Shown: positions 56,539-64,000 of the stretch, piece by piece | How the letters are laid out: each line of letters begins with the position of its first letter | Position numbering within the stretch: the stretch's first letter is position 1 | Assembly: GCA_963691775.1 (NCBI GenBank) | Contig: OY829369.1 | Span: forward strand, 4,278,001-4,342,000 | Length of the DNA stretch: 64,000 bases | Source of the DNA: JAZBPO01 sp963691775 | GTDB lineage: Bacteria; Pseudomonadota; Gammaproteobacteria; Pseudomonadales; Azotimanducaceae | Direction of reading: 5' to 3' | Notes under the pieces: generated by a model | What the model was told of the DNA's origin: nothing | The model's database searches: none | What the model saw: only the letters and a program-made list of their open reading frames with translations | Program-made: the position numbers and the translations under genes

Positions 56539-57324
56539 TCAGAGGACCTCGCGCAGGCTTCGTGACTTCAATGTTGGGCGGAGCCCTGATTGGTAGGTGA
56601 TCACCATGGCGCGTCGCGGCCGTGCTGATTTGTTAGGACGCGAGCCGTGCACGATGTGTGGACTGAAGAAGATGAGGGACCCGGCGGGCGCTTCGATCAC
56701 CACTTCGGCAGCGCCGTCGATCGCAGCAGGGTCGGTATAGAATCCGCCAAGCTGGGAGCCGTCATCGGTGCCGGGCAGGCATCCGTTGCGGTGGCTGCCG
56801 ATCAGGATCGCGAGGGCACCGTTTGCCGCATCGGCGTCGTCAAAGGTCACCATCACGTTCGGGAGATGATCGACGTCATCATGATCGTGAATCCAGTAGG
56901 GCGAGTCCTGATGCCAGCCGAAACCGCTCCCTACACCCGGCCGCTTCAGATTGAGTTTCGCGGTCCAGAGCGAAAGGGTTTCTGCCGTCAGTAGCCCGCG
57001 TATCGGGGCCGTGATGCGCGGATCGTCGATCAGTGCCTCGAAGGCAGGGTCGAACGCGTTGACGGGTTCGATGACCTTGATGTCTTCGCTGCCCGGCGAG
57101 TGTTCGAACTGAACAGTGACGTGCTCGCAGTCAACGAACCGCTTTCCGTCCAGGAGGTAGGTCTCACCCATTGAAACGCGAGCGGAGGCGTCGGCAGCGG
57201 CGCGTTCCGCGGCCGCGATGAGGGTGTTGCATTCATCGGGCGTGAAAGACGCTTCACGGACGAAATAGCCATCCCGAGCCCAGGCGCTCGCCTCCTCAGG
57301 TGCCAGTGCATACCGGCGCTTCAC
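56539..57324 (-). CDS. Phytanoyl-CoA dioxygenase (PhyH) family protein
   Basis: 261 aa, Fe(II)/2-oxoglutarate-dependent fold. Iron ligands His138 and Asp140 in GWHQDSPYW and His226 in SPHIVHGSRPN; a 2-oxoglutarate-binding Arg follows in SARPRRAMV. The N-terminal 'ARDGYFVREASFTPDECNTLIAAAE' is the standard PhyH opening. Hydroxylates an unknown substrate. The gene stands alone between the monooxygenase and tRNA-Arg. Confidence 0.88.
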   Translation of the reverse strand: MKRRYALAPEEASAWARDGYFVREASFTPDECNTLIAAAERAAADASARVSMGETYLLDGKRFVDCEHVTVQFEHSPGSEDIKVIEPVNAFDPAFEALIDDPRITAPIRGLLTAETLSLWTAKLNLKRPGVGSGFGWHQDSPYWIHDHDDVDHLPNVMVTFDDADAANGALAILIGSHRNGCLPGTDDGSQLGGFYTDPAAIDGAAEVVIEAPAGSLIFFSPHIVHGSRPNKSARPRRAMVITYQSGLRPTLKSRSLREVL

Positions 57325-57369
57325 CCGCTGCGTGTTCAGCGTTCCGTCCTCGAGGCAGTTTAAGCAAGC

Positions 57370-57446
57370 TGGCGCCCCGAAGAGGATTCGAACCTCTGAC
57401 CTGCCGCTTAGGAGGCGGCTGCTCTATCCAGCTGAGCTACCGGGGC
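57370..57446 (-). tRNA. tRNA-Arg(CCU), CCA encoded
   Basis: 77 nt on the minus strand: acceptor GCCCCGG pairs with TCGGGGC, D-arm GCTCAGCTGGATAGAGC, anticodon stem-loop GCCGC-CTCCTAA-GCGGC with anticodon CCT, T-loop TTCGAAT, discriminator G and CCA (TGG at 57370-57372). It reads the rare AGG codon. Confidence 0.97.
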
Positions 57447-57572
57447 GTGGAGCCAATGCTAGCGAACGCGCATTAAGCGGGCCATGACATTGAGCCCTAC
57501 ATGCTCGCCGCTCGCGCATGGCGGGTTGGGATGCTATCTTCGGAATAATGAAGGCCATTAAGCGGGAGGTCC

Positions 57573-58931
57573 ATGCGCGCTGACACGTATATCCGCTCCC
57601 GCATGATGCGGATCGTAGCGTCTCGGCGGTTCCAGAGCCTGCGGCAAGCGCGCGGGCGCATCGCGCGAGGTCTGCGCGGTGTGGCGCCGGCCGTTCACTA
57701 CTTCCACGACGTTTCCGATCCGTTCAGTCATCTCGCGGTCCAGAAGCTAACGGCGCTTGTGGACCGCTATGCGATCCCGTTCGTGCCGCACCTGGCGGGG
57801 CCTACCGGCGATCTGTTTCGCGGTGATGTCGGTCGTTTCGATCCCTGGGCCAGACGTGACGCTGCCTCGGTTGCGCTCAGCTACGGCGTCGAAGCGCCTG
57901 GGCCCGATGCGCCAATCGACCCGCCTGCGGCCGACCACGTCGTCAGCTTGCTCGCCCCATTCATCGACGATGCAGCCGAGGGCGATCCGGCTCGGGTGCG
58001 CGCGTTCGCGGATGCTGCCCTTGAAGCTGGGCGTGCGTTCTGGAACGGCGAGGCGCCAGCCGGCACGGCATCGGCCCGTGCTGAGGCGCTGATCATAGAG
58101 GGCGAAGCGCTGCGGACGCGTCTGGGGCATTACCTCGGCGCGACTTTCTACTTCGACGGCGAGTGGTATTGGGGCATTGACCGAATCTACCTGCTCGAAC
58201 AGCGGCTCATTCAGGAAGGCTTCGTGCGCGTGCCCTATGAGGGTGTAATCGTTCCGCGTCCGGAAGCGGTCATTCCGGAAGGCCTGGAACTCGCCGACAT
58301 CGAACTTGAAGTTTTTCCCTCCCTGCGATCGCCGTATACGGCGGTCGGCTGGCCCGCAGTCTTGAAGCTGATCGAGGACACTGGCGTCCCTGTTCGCTGG
58401 CGGCCAGTCATGCCGATGATGATGCGCGACGTGCCGGCGCCCTTGCCCAAGCAGCTCTATATCATCAGCGACGCCGCACGCGAAGGACGCGCGGCGGACG
58501 CGCCGATTCGGAACATGGTGGATCCGTTCGGCGACCCGGTGCGCCGTGCGCTTTCGCTTTGGGCGTGGGTGTGCGGCGAGGATCGTGCAGGAGCTTTTCT
58601 ATCTGCGTATCTACGGGCCGCCTGGTTCGACGGCGTGGACATCACAACCCAGGCAGGACTCGACCAAGTGCTTTGCGCGGCTGACCTCTCGCCGGCAGAC
58701 GCGACCCGGCACTATGACGATCCTGCGTCCGAGCTGCTGTTGCAGGAGAACCTCGACTTGATGCTTGGGGAGGGCCTCTGGGGGGTCCCGAGCTTCCGCG
58801 TCACGGGTGGAGGCTCGGCGCCTTTCGTTTGCTGGGGACAGGACCGGATCTGGCGCATTGCAGCGGAAATCGTGGCTCGCGCAGGTGGCGATCCGGGCAT
58901 AGCGCTGCCGCCATCGGAGTGGGAAAGGTGA
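57573..58931 (+). CDS. Tandem DsbA-fold protein (2-hydroxychromene-2-carboxylate-isomerase-like)
   Basis: 452 aa preceded by GGGAGG. Two DsbA/HCCA-isomerase-type halves in one chain: the first begins VHYFHDVSDPFSHLAVQKLTALVDRY and ends GHYLGATFYFDGEWYWGIDRIYLLEQRL; the second begins IELEVFPSLRSPYTAVGWPAVLKLIEDTGV and ends EGLWGVPSFRVTGGGSAPFVCWGQDRIW. Neither has a CxxC motif; the second has S-x-x-S-P-Y as in HCCA isomerase and GST-kappa. Function unknown, perhaps glutathione-dependent isomerisation. It overlaps tetR by 4 (GTGA). Confidence 0.8.
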   Translation: MRADTYIRSRMMRIVASRRFQSLRQARGRIARGLRGVAPAVHYFHDVSDPFSHLAVQKLTALVDRYAIPFVPHLAGPTGDLFRGDVGRFDPWARRDAASVALSYGVEAPGPDAPIDPPAADHVVSLLAPFIDDAAEGDPARVRAFADAALEAGRAFWNGEAPAGTASARAEALIIEGEALRTRLGHYLGATFYFDGEWYWGIDRIYLLEQRLIQEGFVRVPYEGVIVPRPEAVIPEGLELADIELEVFPSLRSPYTAVGWPAVLKLIEDTGVPVRWRPVMPMMMRDVPAPLPKQLYIISDAAREGRAADAPIRNMVDPFGDPVRRALSLWAWVCGEDRAGAFLSAYLRAAWFDGVDITTQAGLDQVLCAADLSPADATRHYDDPASELLLQENLDLMLGEGLWGVPSFRVTGGGSAPFVCWGQDRIWRIAAEIVARAGGDPGIALPPSEWER

Positions 58932-59569
58932 ACGACACGCGTACGCGTCTGCTGGACGCTGCTGAGCGCCTCTTCGCAGAAAAAGGCCTGCATGCGACGC
59001 CTACGCGCGAGATCGTGGCGGCGGCCGGCCAGCGCAACGAATCGGCTATCCAGTATCACTTCGGAGGTAGGGGCGGGCTGCTCGATGCGATTCACGCGCG
59101 GCGGCTAAAGGAAGTGGAACAGGCGCGCGCTGAGCGCCTTGATGCATTGCTCGCGCGTGAAGCGGAGCCGCAGGTTCGTGCTGTGCTCGACTGCGTGGTT
59201 GCCCCGGTGGTGCGCCAGTGCGGCGTTGATCCGGGCTTTCGCGGGTATCTCGCCGCCTTCGGTGAGCTTGCGCTCTCTGCTGGTGTTTCCATTGGCAACA
59301 ATCCGCACGAGCTTGCGAGTCTCGCTCGCGTGCGCATGGTGCTGAAGCCTCGCCTGAAGATCGAGGACGAGGTGCTTCGTGAACGTACCGAGGCGCTGAC
59401 TCGATTCATTCTCATGATTCTTTCGCAGTGGGCGCGCTCTGATCGTAGCTTCGAAGGTGCCGAGTTCGATTTGTTTCTCGCGAACTTCGTCGACATGGGT
59501 GCGGCGCTGCTGCTCGCGGACGTTTCCAAGGAAACCCGGGCGGCGCTCGAACGTTGCCGGCTAGGCTGA
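58928..59569 (+). CDS. TetR-family transcriptional regulator
   Basis: 213 aa from a GTG at 58928 that overlaps the previous stop. N-terminal helix-turn-helix TRTRLLDAAERLFAEKGLHATPTREIVAAAGQRNESAIQYHFGGRGGLLDAI is textbook TetR; the remainder is the variable ligand-binding domain. Co-transcription with the DsbA-fold gene suggests it controls that gene and perhaps the sulfatase downstream. Confidence 0.92.
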   Translation: MNDTRTRLLDAAERLFAEKGLHATPTREIVAAAGQRNESAIQYHFGGRGGLLDAIHARRLKEVEQARAERLDALLAREAEPQVRAVLDCVVAPVVRQCGVDPGFRGYLAAFGELALSAGVSIGNNPHELASLARVRMVLKPRLKIEDEVLRERTEALTRFILMILSQWARSDRSFEGAEFDLFLANFVDMGAALLLADVSKETRAALERCRLG

Positions 59570-59591
59570 GAATACCCGGAGGAGGATTGTC

Positions 59592-59651
59592 ATGACTTCA
59601 CTGAATGGCGTCGGCGCACCCTCGGGCTCGGCATGTAGGGTCGTGCGCTGA
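59592..59651 (+). CDS. Possible 19-aa upstream peptide coupled to the sulfatase gene
   Basis: A very strong ribosome site (GGAGGAGG at 59579-59586) precedes an ATG whose 19-codon frame (MTSLNGVGAPSGSACRVVR) ends at TGA 59649-59651, overlapping the sulfatase ATG at 59651 as TGATG. The sulfatase itself has only a weak AGGG upstream. This fits translational coupling or a short leader peptide. No homologue is known to me. Confidence 0.4.
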   Translation: MTSLNGVGAPSGSACRVVR

Positions 59652-61306
59652 TGCGGATCGTTCTGAGCCTCGCTGTCGCGATTTCGCTAGCGGCCGGGTT
59701 CGCGTGGACCCAGCGCCTCGATCTGCTCGTATGGGTATCACCAAAGCTTCTTGAACTGCGTGATCCGATTGCGCCGAATCGTCCCGTTACGTGGCCCCGG
59801 GGACCCGATGTGGCGGCGCGTCCGGTTGGAGAGCGGCCGCCGAACGTCGTCGTGATCCTCCTTGATGATCTCGGCTTCAATGACGTGTCGTTCTACAACG
59901 GTGGCGCGGCAGATGGGTCTCTCATGACGCCGAACATCGACTCGATCGCCCATGAAGGTGTCGCTTTCGAGATGGGCTATGCAGCGAACGCGGTGTGTGC
60001 GCCATCTCGAGCTTCCATCATGACGGGCCGCTATTCGACGCGGTTCGGGTTCGAGTACACACCCGCCCGAAAGACCGCGGCGACCATCGCTCAGTGGATG
60101 TCGGATCAGGAGGCACCCGCACTTCCGCCCGTGATCCATCACGACCGCCTCGATGAGCTGCCGGACGACATGTTCTCGCTTGGCATGCCGGCCGAGGAAC
60201 TCACCGTCGCGGAGCTGCTACAGCAGGCAGGCTATTACACGGCCCATATCGGCAAGTGGCACCTTGGTAACGGCCCAGGCATGCGGCCAGAAGACCAGGG
60301 CTTTGACAACAGCCTGTCCATGGCGGGCACGGCCTATCTGCCGCCCGATTCCCCGGAAGTGGTGAATGCACGGCTACCGACGGCGATCGATCGCATGGTC
60401 TGGGCGTCGATGCGCTATGCCGCGCAATTTGATGGCGGCGAGAAGTTCGAGCCCGACGGCTATCTCACGGATTACTACACCGATCATGCCGTGACCGTGA
60501 TCGAGTCGAACCGCAATCGTCCCTTCTTCCTCTATCTAGCACACTGGGGCGTCCACAACCCGCTTCAGGCAAAGCGCGAGGACTACGAAGCGCTCGCACA
60601 CATTGAGGACCATACGCTGCGCGTGTACGCGGCAATGATTCTCTCAATCGATCGGAGCGTCGGCCGCGTCCTGCGGGCGCTGGAAGAAACAGGTGTTGCA
60701 GACGACACGCTCGTGATCCTCACATCAGACAACGGTGGCGCCGACTACATCGGCCTACCGGACGTGAACCACCCCTATCGCGGCTGGAAGCTCACGCACT
60801 TCGAAGGTGGCACGCACGTGCCGTTCATGGCGAGGTGGCCACGCGTGATCCCGGCCGCTATGCGCTTCTCCGCACCCGTGCAGCATATCGACCTTCTGCC
60901 AACGATAGCTTCCGCGGCCCGTATCGAGCCGCCCGCGGATCATCCCATTGATGGCGTCGACTTCATCCCCTATGTCGCGGGCGAGGCGCAAGGTGTGCCG
61001 CACGACGTCCTGTTCTGGCGCGAGGGCTATTTGCAGAGCGTGCAGCACCGCGGCTGGAAACTGATCACGACGGAGCGACCCGAAAAAGACTGGCTCTTCG
61101 ATCTCGCGGCGGACCCGACCGAACAGCGCAATCTTGCACTCCTTGAGCCAGAGCGTGTTGCGGCAATGAAGTCGTTGCTCGCTGAGCACAACGCGAGGCA
61201 GCAGCCCCCCGCCTGGCCCAGCTTCATTGAGACGGCGCGCCTCATCGACAAGCATCAGTTGGAGGGTTACGAGCCGGGCGACGAATACACCTACTGGCCG
61301 AACTGA
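59651..61306 (+). CDS. Arylsulfatase-family sulfatase (formylglycine type)
   Basis: 551 aa. N-terminal signal/anchor (RIVLSLAVAISLAAGFAW). Metal site Asp72-Asp73 in VILLDDLGFND. The Cys116 in VCAPSRASIMTGRY is the C-x-P-S-R motif that becomes formylglycine. Later HIGKWHLG, ILTSDNGG and the C-terminal FEGGTHVPFMARWP follow the family order. Hydrolyses sulfate esters, probably in the periplasm. A haloalkane-dehalogenase-like gene follows 24 bases later. Confidence 0.94.
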   Translation: MRIVLSLAVAISLAAGFAWTQRLDLLVWVSPKLLELRDPIAPNRPVTWPRGPDVAARPVGERPPNVVVILLDDLGFNDVSFYNGGAADGSLMTPNIDSIAHEGVAFEMGYAANAVCAPSRASIMTGRYSTRFGFEYTPARKTAATIAQWMSDQEAPALPPVIHHDRLDELPDDMFSLGMPAEELTVAELLQQAGYYTAHIGKWHLGNGPGMRPEDQGFDNSLSMAGTAYLPPDSPEVVNARLPTAIDRMVWASMRYAAQFDGGEKFEPDGYLTDYYTDHAVTVIESNRNRPFFLYLAHWGVHNPLQAKREDYEALAHIEDHTLRVYAAMILSIDRSVGRVLRALEETGVADDTLVILTSDNGGADYIGLPDVNHPYRGWKLTHFEGGTHVPFMARWPRVIPAAMRFSAPVQHIDLLPTIASAARIEPPADHPIDGVDFIPYVAGEAQGVPHDVLFWREGYLQSVQHRGWKLITTERPEKDWLFDLAADPTEQRNLALLEPERVAAMKSLLAEHNARQQPPAWPSFIETARLIDKHQLEGYEPGDEYTYWPN

Positions 61307-61330
61307 ACGAGCAAGGCAGGAGAACTGAAC

Positions 61331-62332
61331 GTGGACAAGCTGAGAACCCCGGACGAGCGATTCGCCTTACTGGACTGGCCTTATGCGCCGAATTACGTCG
61401 AGGTGGACGATAACTTCGGCGCTACCGTCCGCATCCATTATGTGGACGAGGGTCCAGCGGACGGCGAAGTGATGCTGTGCATGCACGGACAGCCGAGCTG
61501 GTGTTATCTCTACAAGAAGATGATTCCCGTGCTCACCGCTGCGGGCTTCAGGGTGATCGCGCCGGACCTTGTGGGCTTTGGTCGCTCGGACAAGCCCACG
61601 AAGCGTTCGGACTACACCTACTCCAATCACGTGCACTGGATAGGCGGCTTTGTACGCGCCCTCGATCTGCAGCGGATCACCTTCTTCGGTCAGGACTGGG
61701 GCGGCCTCATTGGCCTACGCGTGCTCACCGACATGCCCGAGCGCTTTGCGCGCGTGATCATCGGCAACACGGGCCTGCCTGATGCGAAGGGCATGGCGCC
61801 GGAGATGGCGAAGCCGATGCGGGAAATGTTCGCCACGGTCCCGGCCCTGTCGCCGCCCGAGATGGCCATGAAGATTGCGGAGAACGAGCATGGCGCCGGC
61901 TTCATGTATTGGATCAAGTACTGCGCGGAGTACCCCGAGTTTCGCGTTTCGGACGTCATGATCGTCTCCGGAATCGGAGGTGATGATGCGGCTGAGCGTG
62001 CCATCTGGGATGCGCCCTTCCCGGACGAGTCCTATATGCAGGGTGCACGTCAGTTTCCATCGCTCGTCCCGATCTTTCCTGACGATCCGGAGATCGAGAA
62101 CAATCGGGCGGCATGGAAGGTGCTCGAAGCCTTCGACAAGCCATTCCTGACGGCTTTCTCCGATAGTGATCCCGTGACGGCCGGGGGGCACACCCGGTTC
62201 CAGGCGTCTGTTCCTGGCGCACAGGGTCGGCATCACGTCACGCTCCATGGGGCCGGGCACTTTCTGCAGATGCAGTGCGGCGAAACGCTCGCGGGCGTCA
62301 TTATCGGTTTCTGCGCGGCGAATCCGCTGTGA
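61331..62332 (+). CDS. Haloalkane dehalogenase-like alpha/beta hydrolase
   Basis: 333 aa. Oxyanion/halide loop MHGQPSWCYLYKKMI (51-65), nucleophile Asp122 in FFGQDWGGLIGLR with the adjacent halide-binding Trp123, and the C-terminal His310 in LHGAGHFLQ. 'APDLVGFGRSDKP' and the cap domain fit the HLD-I (DhlA/DmrA-type) group. It would cut carbon-halogen bonds; an epoxide or ester substrate is possible. The ribosome site is GCAGGAG upstream. A membrane protein gene follows with overlap or 2 bases between. Confidence 0.87.
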   Translation: MDKLRTPDERFALLDWPYAPNYVEVDDNFGATVRIHYVDEGPADGEVMLCMHGQPSWCYLYKKMIPVLTAAGFRVIAPDLVGFGRSDKPTKRSDYTYSNHVHWIGGFVRALDLQRITFFGQDWGGLIGLRVLTDMPERFARVIIGNTGLPDAKGMAPEMAKPMREMFATVPALSPPEMAMKIAENEHGAGFMYWIKYCAEYPEFRVSDVMIVSGIGGDDAAERAIWDAPFPDESYMQGARQFPSLVPIFPDDPEIENNRAAWKVLEAFDKPFLTAFSDSDPVTAGGHTRFQASVPGAQGRHHVTLHGAGHFLQMQCGETLAGVIIGFCAANPL

Positions 62333-62334
62333 CC

Positions 62335-62928
62335 ATGGGGATACGCTGGGCAGTACTAATCCTCGTCTGGGGTGGCTTCACGTTCTGGTACACGAGCTTG
62401 AGCGGCCCGCTCAGCGACGCGGAGGTCCAGACGTATCTGGCAAGGGCGGCTGCGCAAGGGCGGGACGCAGGGGAGCTTGCGTCGCTTGAGCAATTCATGC
62501 GCGCGGACGACGGGGGGCATTTCGTGATGGTCAACGTCCTCGATATGGCGCCGGTCGATGCAGAGGAAAACATGGGGCGCTACATGGCGCACATGTGGCC
62601 AGCGTTGTTGTCGCGCGCATGCCACCCCACCTTCGCGGGCCTGTCGATCGCGAACGCGATGGACCTGTCAGGGGTAACCGAGGCGGCGGGTGGCGCTGAG
62701 GTCTGGGATCAGGCTGCGCTCATGCGGTATCGATCGCGCCGCGATCTGCTTGAAATCGCTTTCGATCCTGCCTTCGTCGAACCCCATGTTTTCAAGATGA
62801 GGGGGCTTACGAAGACGATCGCTTTTCCGGTGAAGCCGGTTCTCGCATACGGTGATCCGCGTTTGCTGCTCGGCGCAGCGCTACTGATCATCGGGTTGCT
62901 GATTGATCGCGTGCTCGCCCGCCGTTGA
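62335..62928 (+). CDS. Membrane protein with DUF1330-like domain
   Basis: 197 aa from the ATG at 62335; a GTG at 62329 overlapping the previous stop is also possible. One N-terminal helix (IRWAVLILVWGGFTFWYTSL) and one C-terminal helix (LLLGAALLIIGLLIDRVLA) flank a soluble domain with 'HFVMVNVLDMAP' and 'LMRYRSRRDLLEIAFDPAFVEPHVFKM', which resembles dimeric alpha-beta barrel (DUF1330-like) proteins. Function unknown. Confidence 0.65.
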   Translation: MGIRWAVLILVWGGFTFWYTSLSGPLSDAEVQTYLARAAAQGRDAGELASLEQFMRADDGGHFVMVNVLDMAPVDAEENMGRYMAHMWPALLSRACHPTFAGLSIANAMDLSGVTEAAGGAEVWDQAALMRYRSRRDLLEIAFDPAFVEPHVFKMRGLTKTIAFPVKPVLAYGDPRLLLGAALLIIGLLIDRVLARR

Positions 62929-62952
62929 GGCGGTCGGGCAAGGGCGCGCGGA

Positions 62953-63441
62953 TCAATGCTTGTGCCTCTTCCGCATCATCTCGTTCAGGAACTTCACCAT
63001 CGTCAGCGCTTCTTTCGGGTCCATGCGTCCGATGGGGCCGGCGCTGTAGGTGGCCGCCGCCACGCGTCCGTCCTGCCGCAGCAGGAACTCCGAAGGTTGG
63101 ATGAAGTCGCGTCGGCCGTCCCAGAACGCCCCTATCGCGTCTCCGATCTGGCGCGTCACGCCGATGGCGACGGGGTAGGAGAGGCCTTCGGCGATCGGCG
63201 CCGTGTGTTCGGCATCGTCCACCGTGCCAGCGATCATGCTCACACCCTCTGCCAGGAACTCGTCACGGAGCTCCTCGTAGCCGGCGAGAAGCCGGCGGCA
63301 ATAGGGTCACCAGTGGCCGCGGTAGAAGAGAACGAATGTCCAGGGGGTTTCGAGCTCGGTCGGCAGCATGCGCGTGCCGCCGCCGAATAGCTCGAGGGTG
63401 ATCTCGGGGAAACTGTCCCCGGCGTCCAGCTTGGTGCTCAT
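62953..63441 (-). CDS. Peroxiredoxin-like thioredoxin-fold protein, candidate selenoprotein (TGA = Sec45)
   Basis: Read through one in-frame TGA (63309-63307), the gene encodes 162 aa from the ATG at 63441 (ribosome site GGGAGG). The context is FVLFYRGHW-TGA-PYCRRLLAGYEELRDEF. Relatives have F-Y-R-G-x-W-C-P-Y-C, so the TGA stands exactly at the first (peroxidatic) Cys of a C-x-x-C, giving U45-P-Y-C48. The frame continues without another stop for 118 codons with normal AhpC/TSA-like sequence (QIGDAIGAFWDGRRDFIQPSEFLLRQDGRVAAATYSAGPIGRM). A hairpin lies just after the TGA. Redox enzyme; a nonsense mutation is the alternative. Confidence 0.8.
63280..63309 (-). promoter_or_regulatory. TGA codon and candidate bacterial SECIS hairpin
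   Basis: On the minus strand, 10 nt after the TGA (63309-63307), GCCGGC and GCCGGC (63296-63291 and 63285-63280) pair as a 6-bp stem around the 5-nt loop TTCTC. The loop lies 17-21 nt past the TGA, within the range for bacterial SECIS elements read by SelB. The loop lacks the G often found at its first two positions, so this is a candidate only. Confidence 0.5.
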
Positions 63442-63500
63442 AGGCGCCTCCCGTGTCTCGCCTGAGCGTGCGCCCGGACGGAGCGGGCGTCCAGCGGGCT

Positions 63501-64000
63501 TCAAGTACCGCCGACGATGAGCGCGTCGCTGTTCGGCGGCAGATCGAAGGTCATGAAGTCGTTGGTGAGCATCACATCGCTCGGCAGATCTCTGCGCCAG
63601 ATGCGCTCCATGAGCGAGTTCTGCGGCGCCGGAACGAGGTGATAGAACCCGAGTTGGCCTACATTGACGCGCCCCGCCATCTCGATCATCGAGCGCACGC
63701 TCGCGTGGTAATCCTGGATGTCGAGGAAGATCTTTGCGCGCCGATCCTGGCCAGAGGCGCGCGCCGCGGTCTCCATGGCCTGCACGATCGGCGTCGAGAG
63801 ACCGTCAGAGAGTAGGAGATCGACGTCCTGTGCCGCGGTTTCCAGTCCGTCCGAGACGATCGTGTCTCCGGTCACCACCACCGAGCGGCCGCCGTAGTCG
63901 AAGCGATAGCCGAGTGCTGGCGCGACCGGCGCATGATTGACCGGGAAGGCGGTAACGACGAGACCGTCCTCGTCCAGCACCACGCCTTCCTCCACCGCGC
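63501..64000 (-). CDS. MBL-fold metallo-hydrolase, C-terminal part (5' end outside window)
   Basis: The frame enters from the right edge and stops at 63501; 165 codons are visible. 'VNHAPVAPALGYRFDYGGRSVVVTGDTIVSDGL' is the RNase-Z/PhnP-type MBL segment, with the H and the G-D-T metal ligands; 'LFLDIQDYHASVRSMIEMAGRVNVGQLGFYHLVPAP' supplies the last His-containing region. The N-terminal HxHxDH must lie beyond the window. It is 59 bp upstream of the selenoprotein candidate on the same strand, so they may be co-transcribed. Confidence 0.82.
   Translation of the reverse strand, partial: AVEEGVVLDEDGLVVTAFPVNHAPVAPALGYRFDYGGRSVVVTGDTIVSDGLETAAQDVDLLLSDGLSTPIVQAMETAARASGQDRRAKIFLDIQDYHASVRSMIEMAGRVNVGQLGFYHLVPAPQNSLMERIWRRDLPSDVMLTNDFMTFDLPPNSDALIVGGT

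Noticed and set aside
63307..63309. Treating the two halves of the peroxiredoxin-like gene as a pseudogene or two genes
   Set aside because: Only one lesion exists, exactly at the redox Cys codon, and the downstream half has no independent ribosome site; selenocysteine is the better reading, though not proven.

Overview
The window is a GC-rich bacterial chromosome segment, most likely from a gammaproteobacterium. The left end carries the syntenic block recA(end)-recX-alaS-lysC-csrA followed by tRNA-Ser(GCU), an order familiar from Pseudomonas and related lineages. Below class level I cannot place it. Genes are dense, many start codons overlap the preceding stop by 1 or 4 bases (TGATG, ATGA, GTGA), and GTG/TTG starts are common.

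Layout. (1) 0-6.4 kb: core genes, then a UDP-sulfoquinovose synthase (sqdB) wedged between csrA and tRNA-Ser. (2) 6.6-24.7 kb: an exopolysaccharide locus. It holds a YjbE/YjbH/YjbF-like outer-membrane module, a very large multi-SLBB Wza-type export protein, a WbaP-type initiating phosphosugar transferase, Wzz, Wzy, four GT4 glycosyltransferases, a sulfotransferase, a Wzx flippase and a pyruvyl transferase, so the polymer is probably anionic (sulfated and/or pyruvylated). (3) 24.9-29.1 kb: an IS graveyard with one IS3-family element nested inside another, a precise 379-bp partial duplication, a third IS3 fragment and a decayed IS256-family element. (4) 29.2-32.8 kb: an unknown protein, tRNA-Arg(ACG) and a DUF5916-type outer-membrane protein. 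In many gammaproteobacteria tRNA-Ser(GCU) and tRNA-Arg(ACG) are adjacent after csrA; here they lie about 24 kb apart and in opposite orientation.

(5) 32.8-50.5 kb: a large lipid locus that I read as sphingolipid synthesis, decoration and transport. It has serine palmitoyltransferase with its own acyl carrier protein, a fatty acyl-AMP ligase, a phosphopantetheinyl transferase, a ceramide-reductase-like epimerase, a DAG/sphingosine-kinase-like lipid kinase, two putative nucleotidyltransferases, a metallophosphoesterase, three ELM1-family putative glycosyltransferases, a glycogenin-like glycosyltransferase, a sulfotransferase, and an LptF-like/LptG-like/MsbA-like trio. The combination suggests a glycosylated, possibly sulfated or phospho-headgroup sphingolipid with dedicated export. 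No ceramide N-acyltransferase was recognised.

(6) 51-64 kb: mixed metabolism. There is a queuosine-precursor-type transporter, an SDR and PTPS-family pair, a TylF-type methyltransferase, an alpha/beta hydrolase, a PadR regulator divergent from a nitronate monooxygenase with a clear 13-bp-arm palindrome between them, a PhyH dioxygenase, tRNA-Arg(CCU), a tandem DsbA-fold protein with a TetR regulator, an arylsulfatase, a haloalkane-dehalogenase-like hydrolase, and a thioredoxin-fold/peroxiredoxin-like gene whose first active-site Cys codon is an in-frame TGA followed by a hairpin: a strong selenoprotein candidate. The window ends inside an MBL-fold hydrolase gene.

All functions are read from sequence motifs by eye; no database search was possible.
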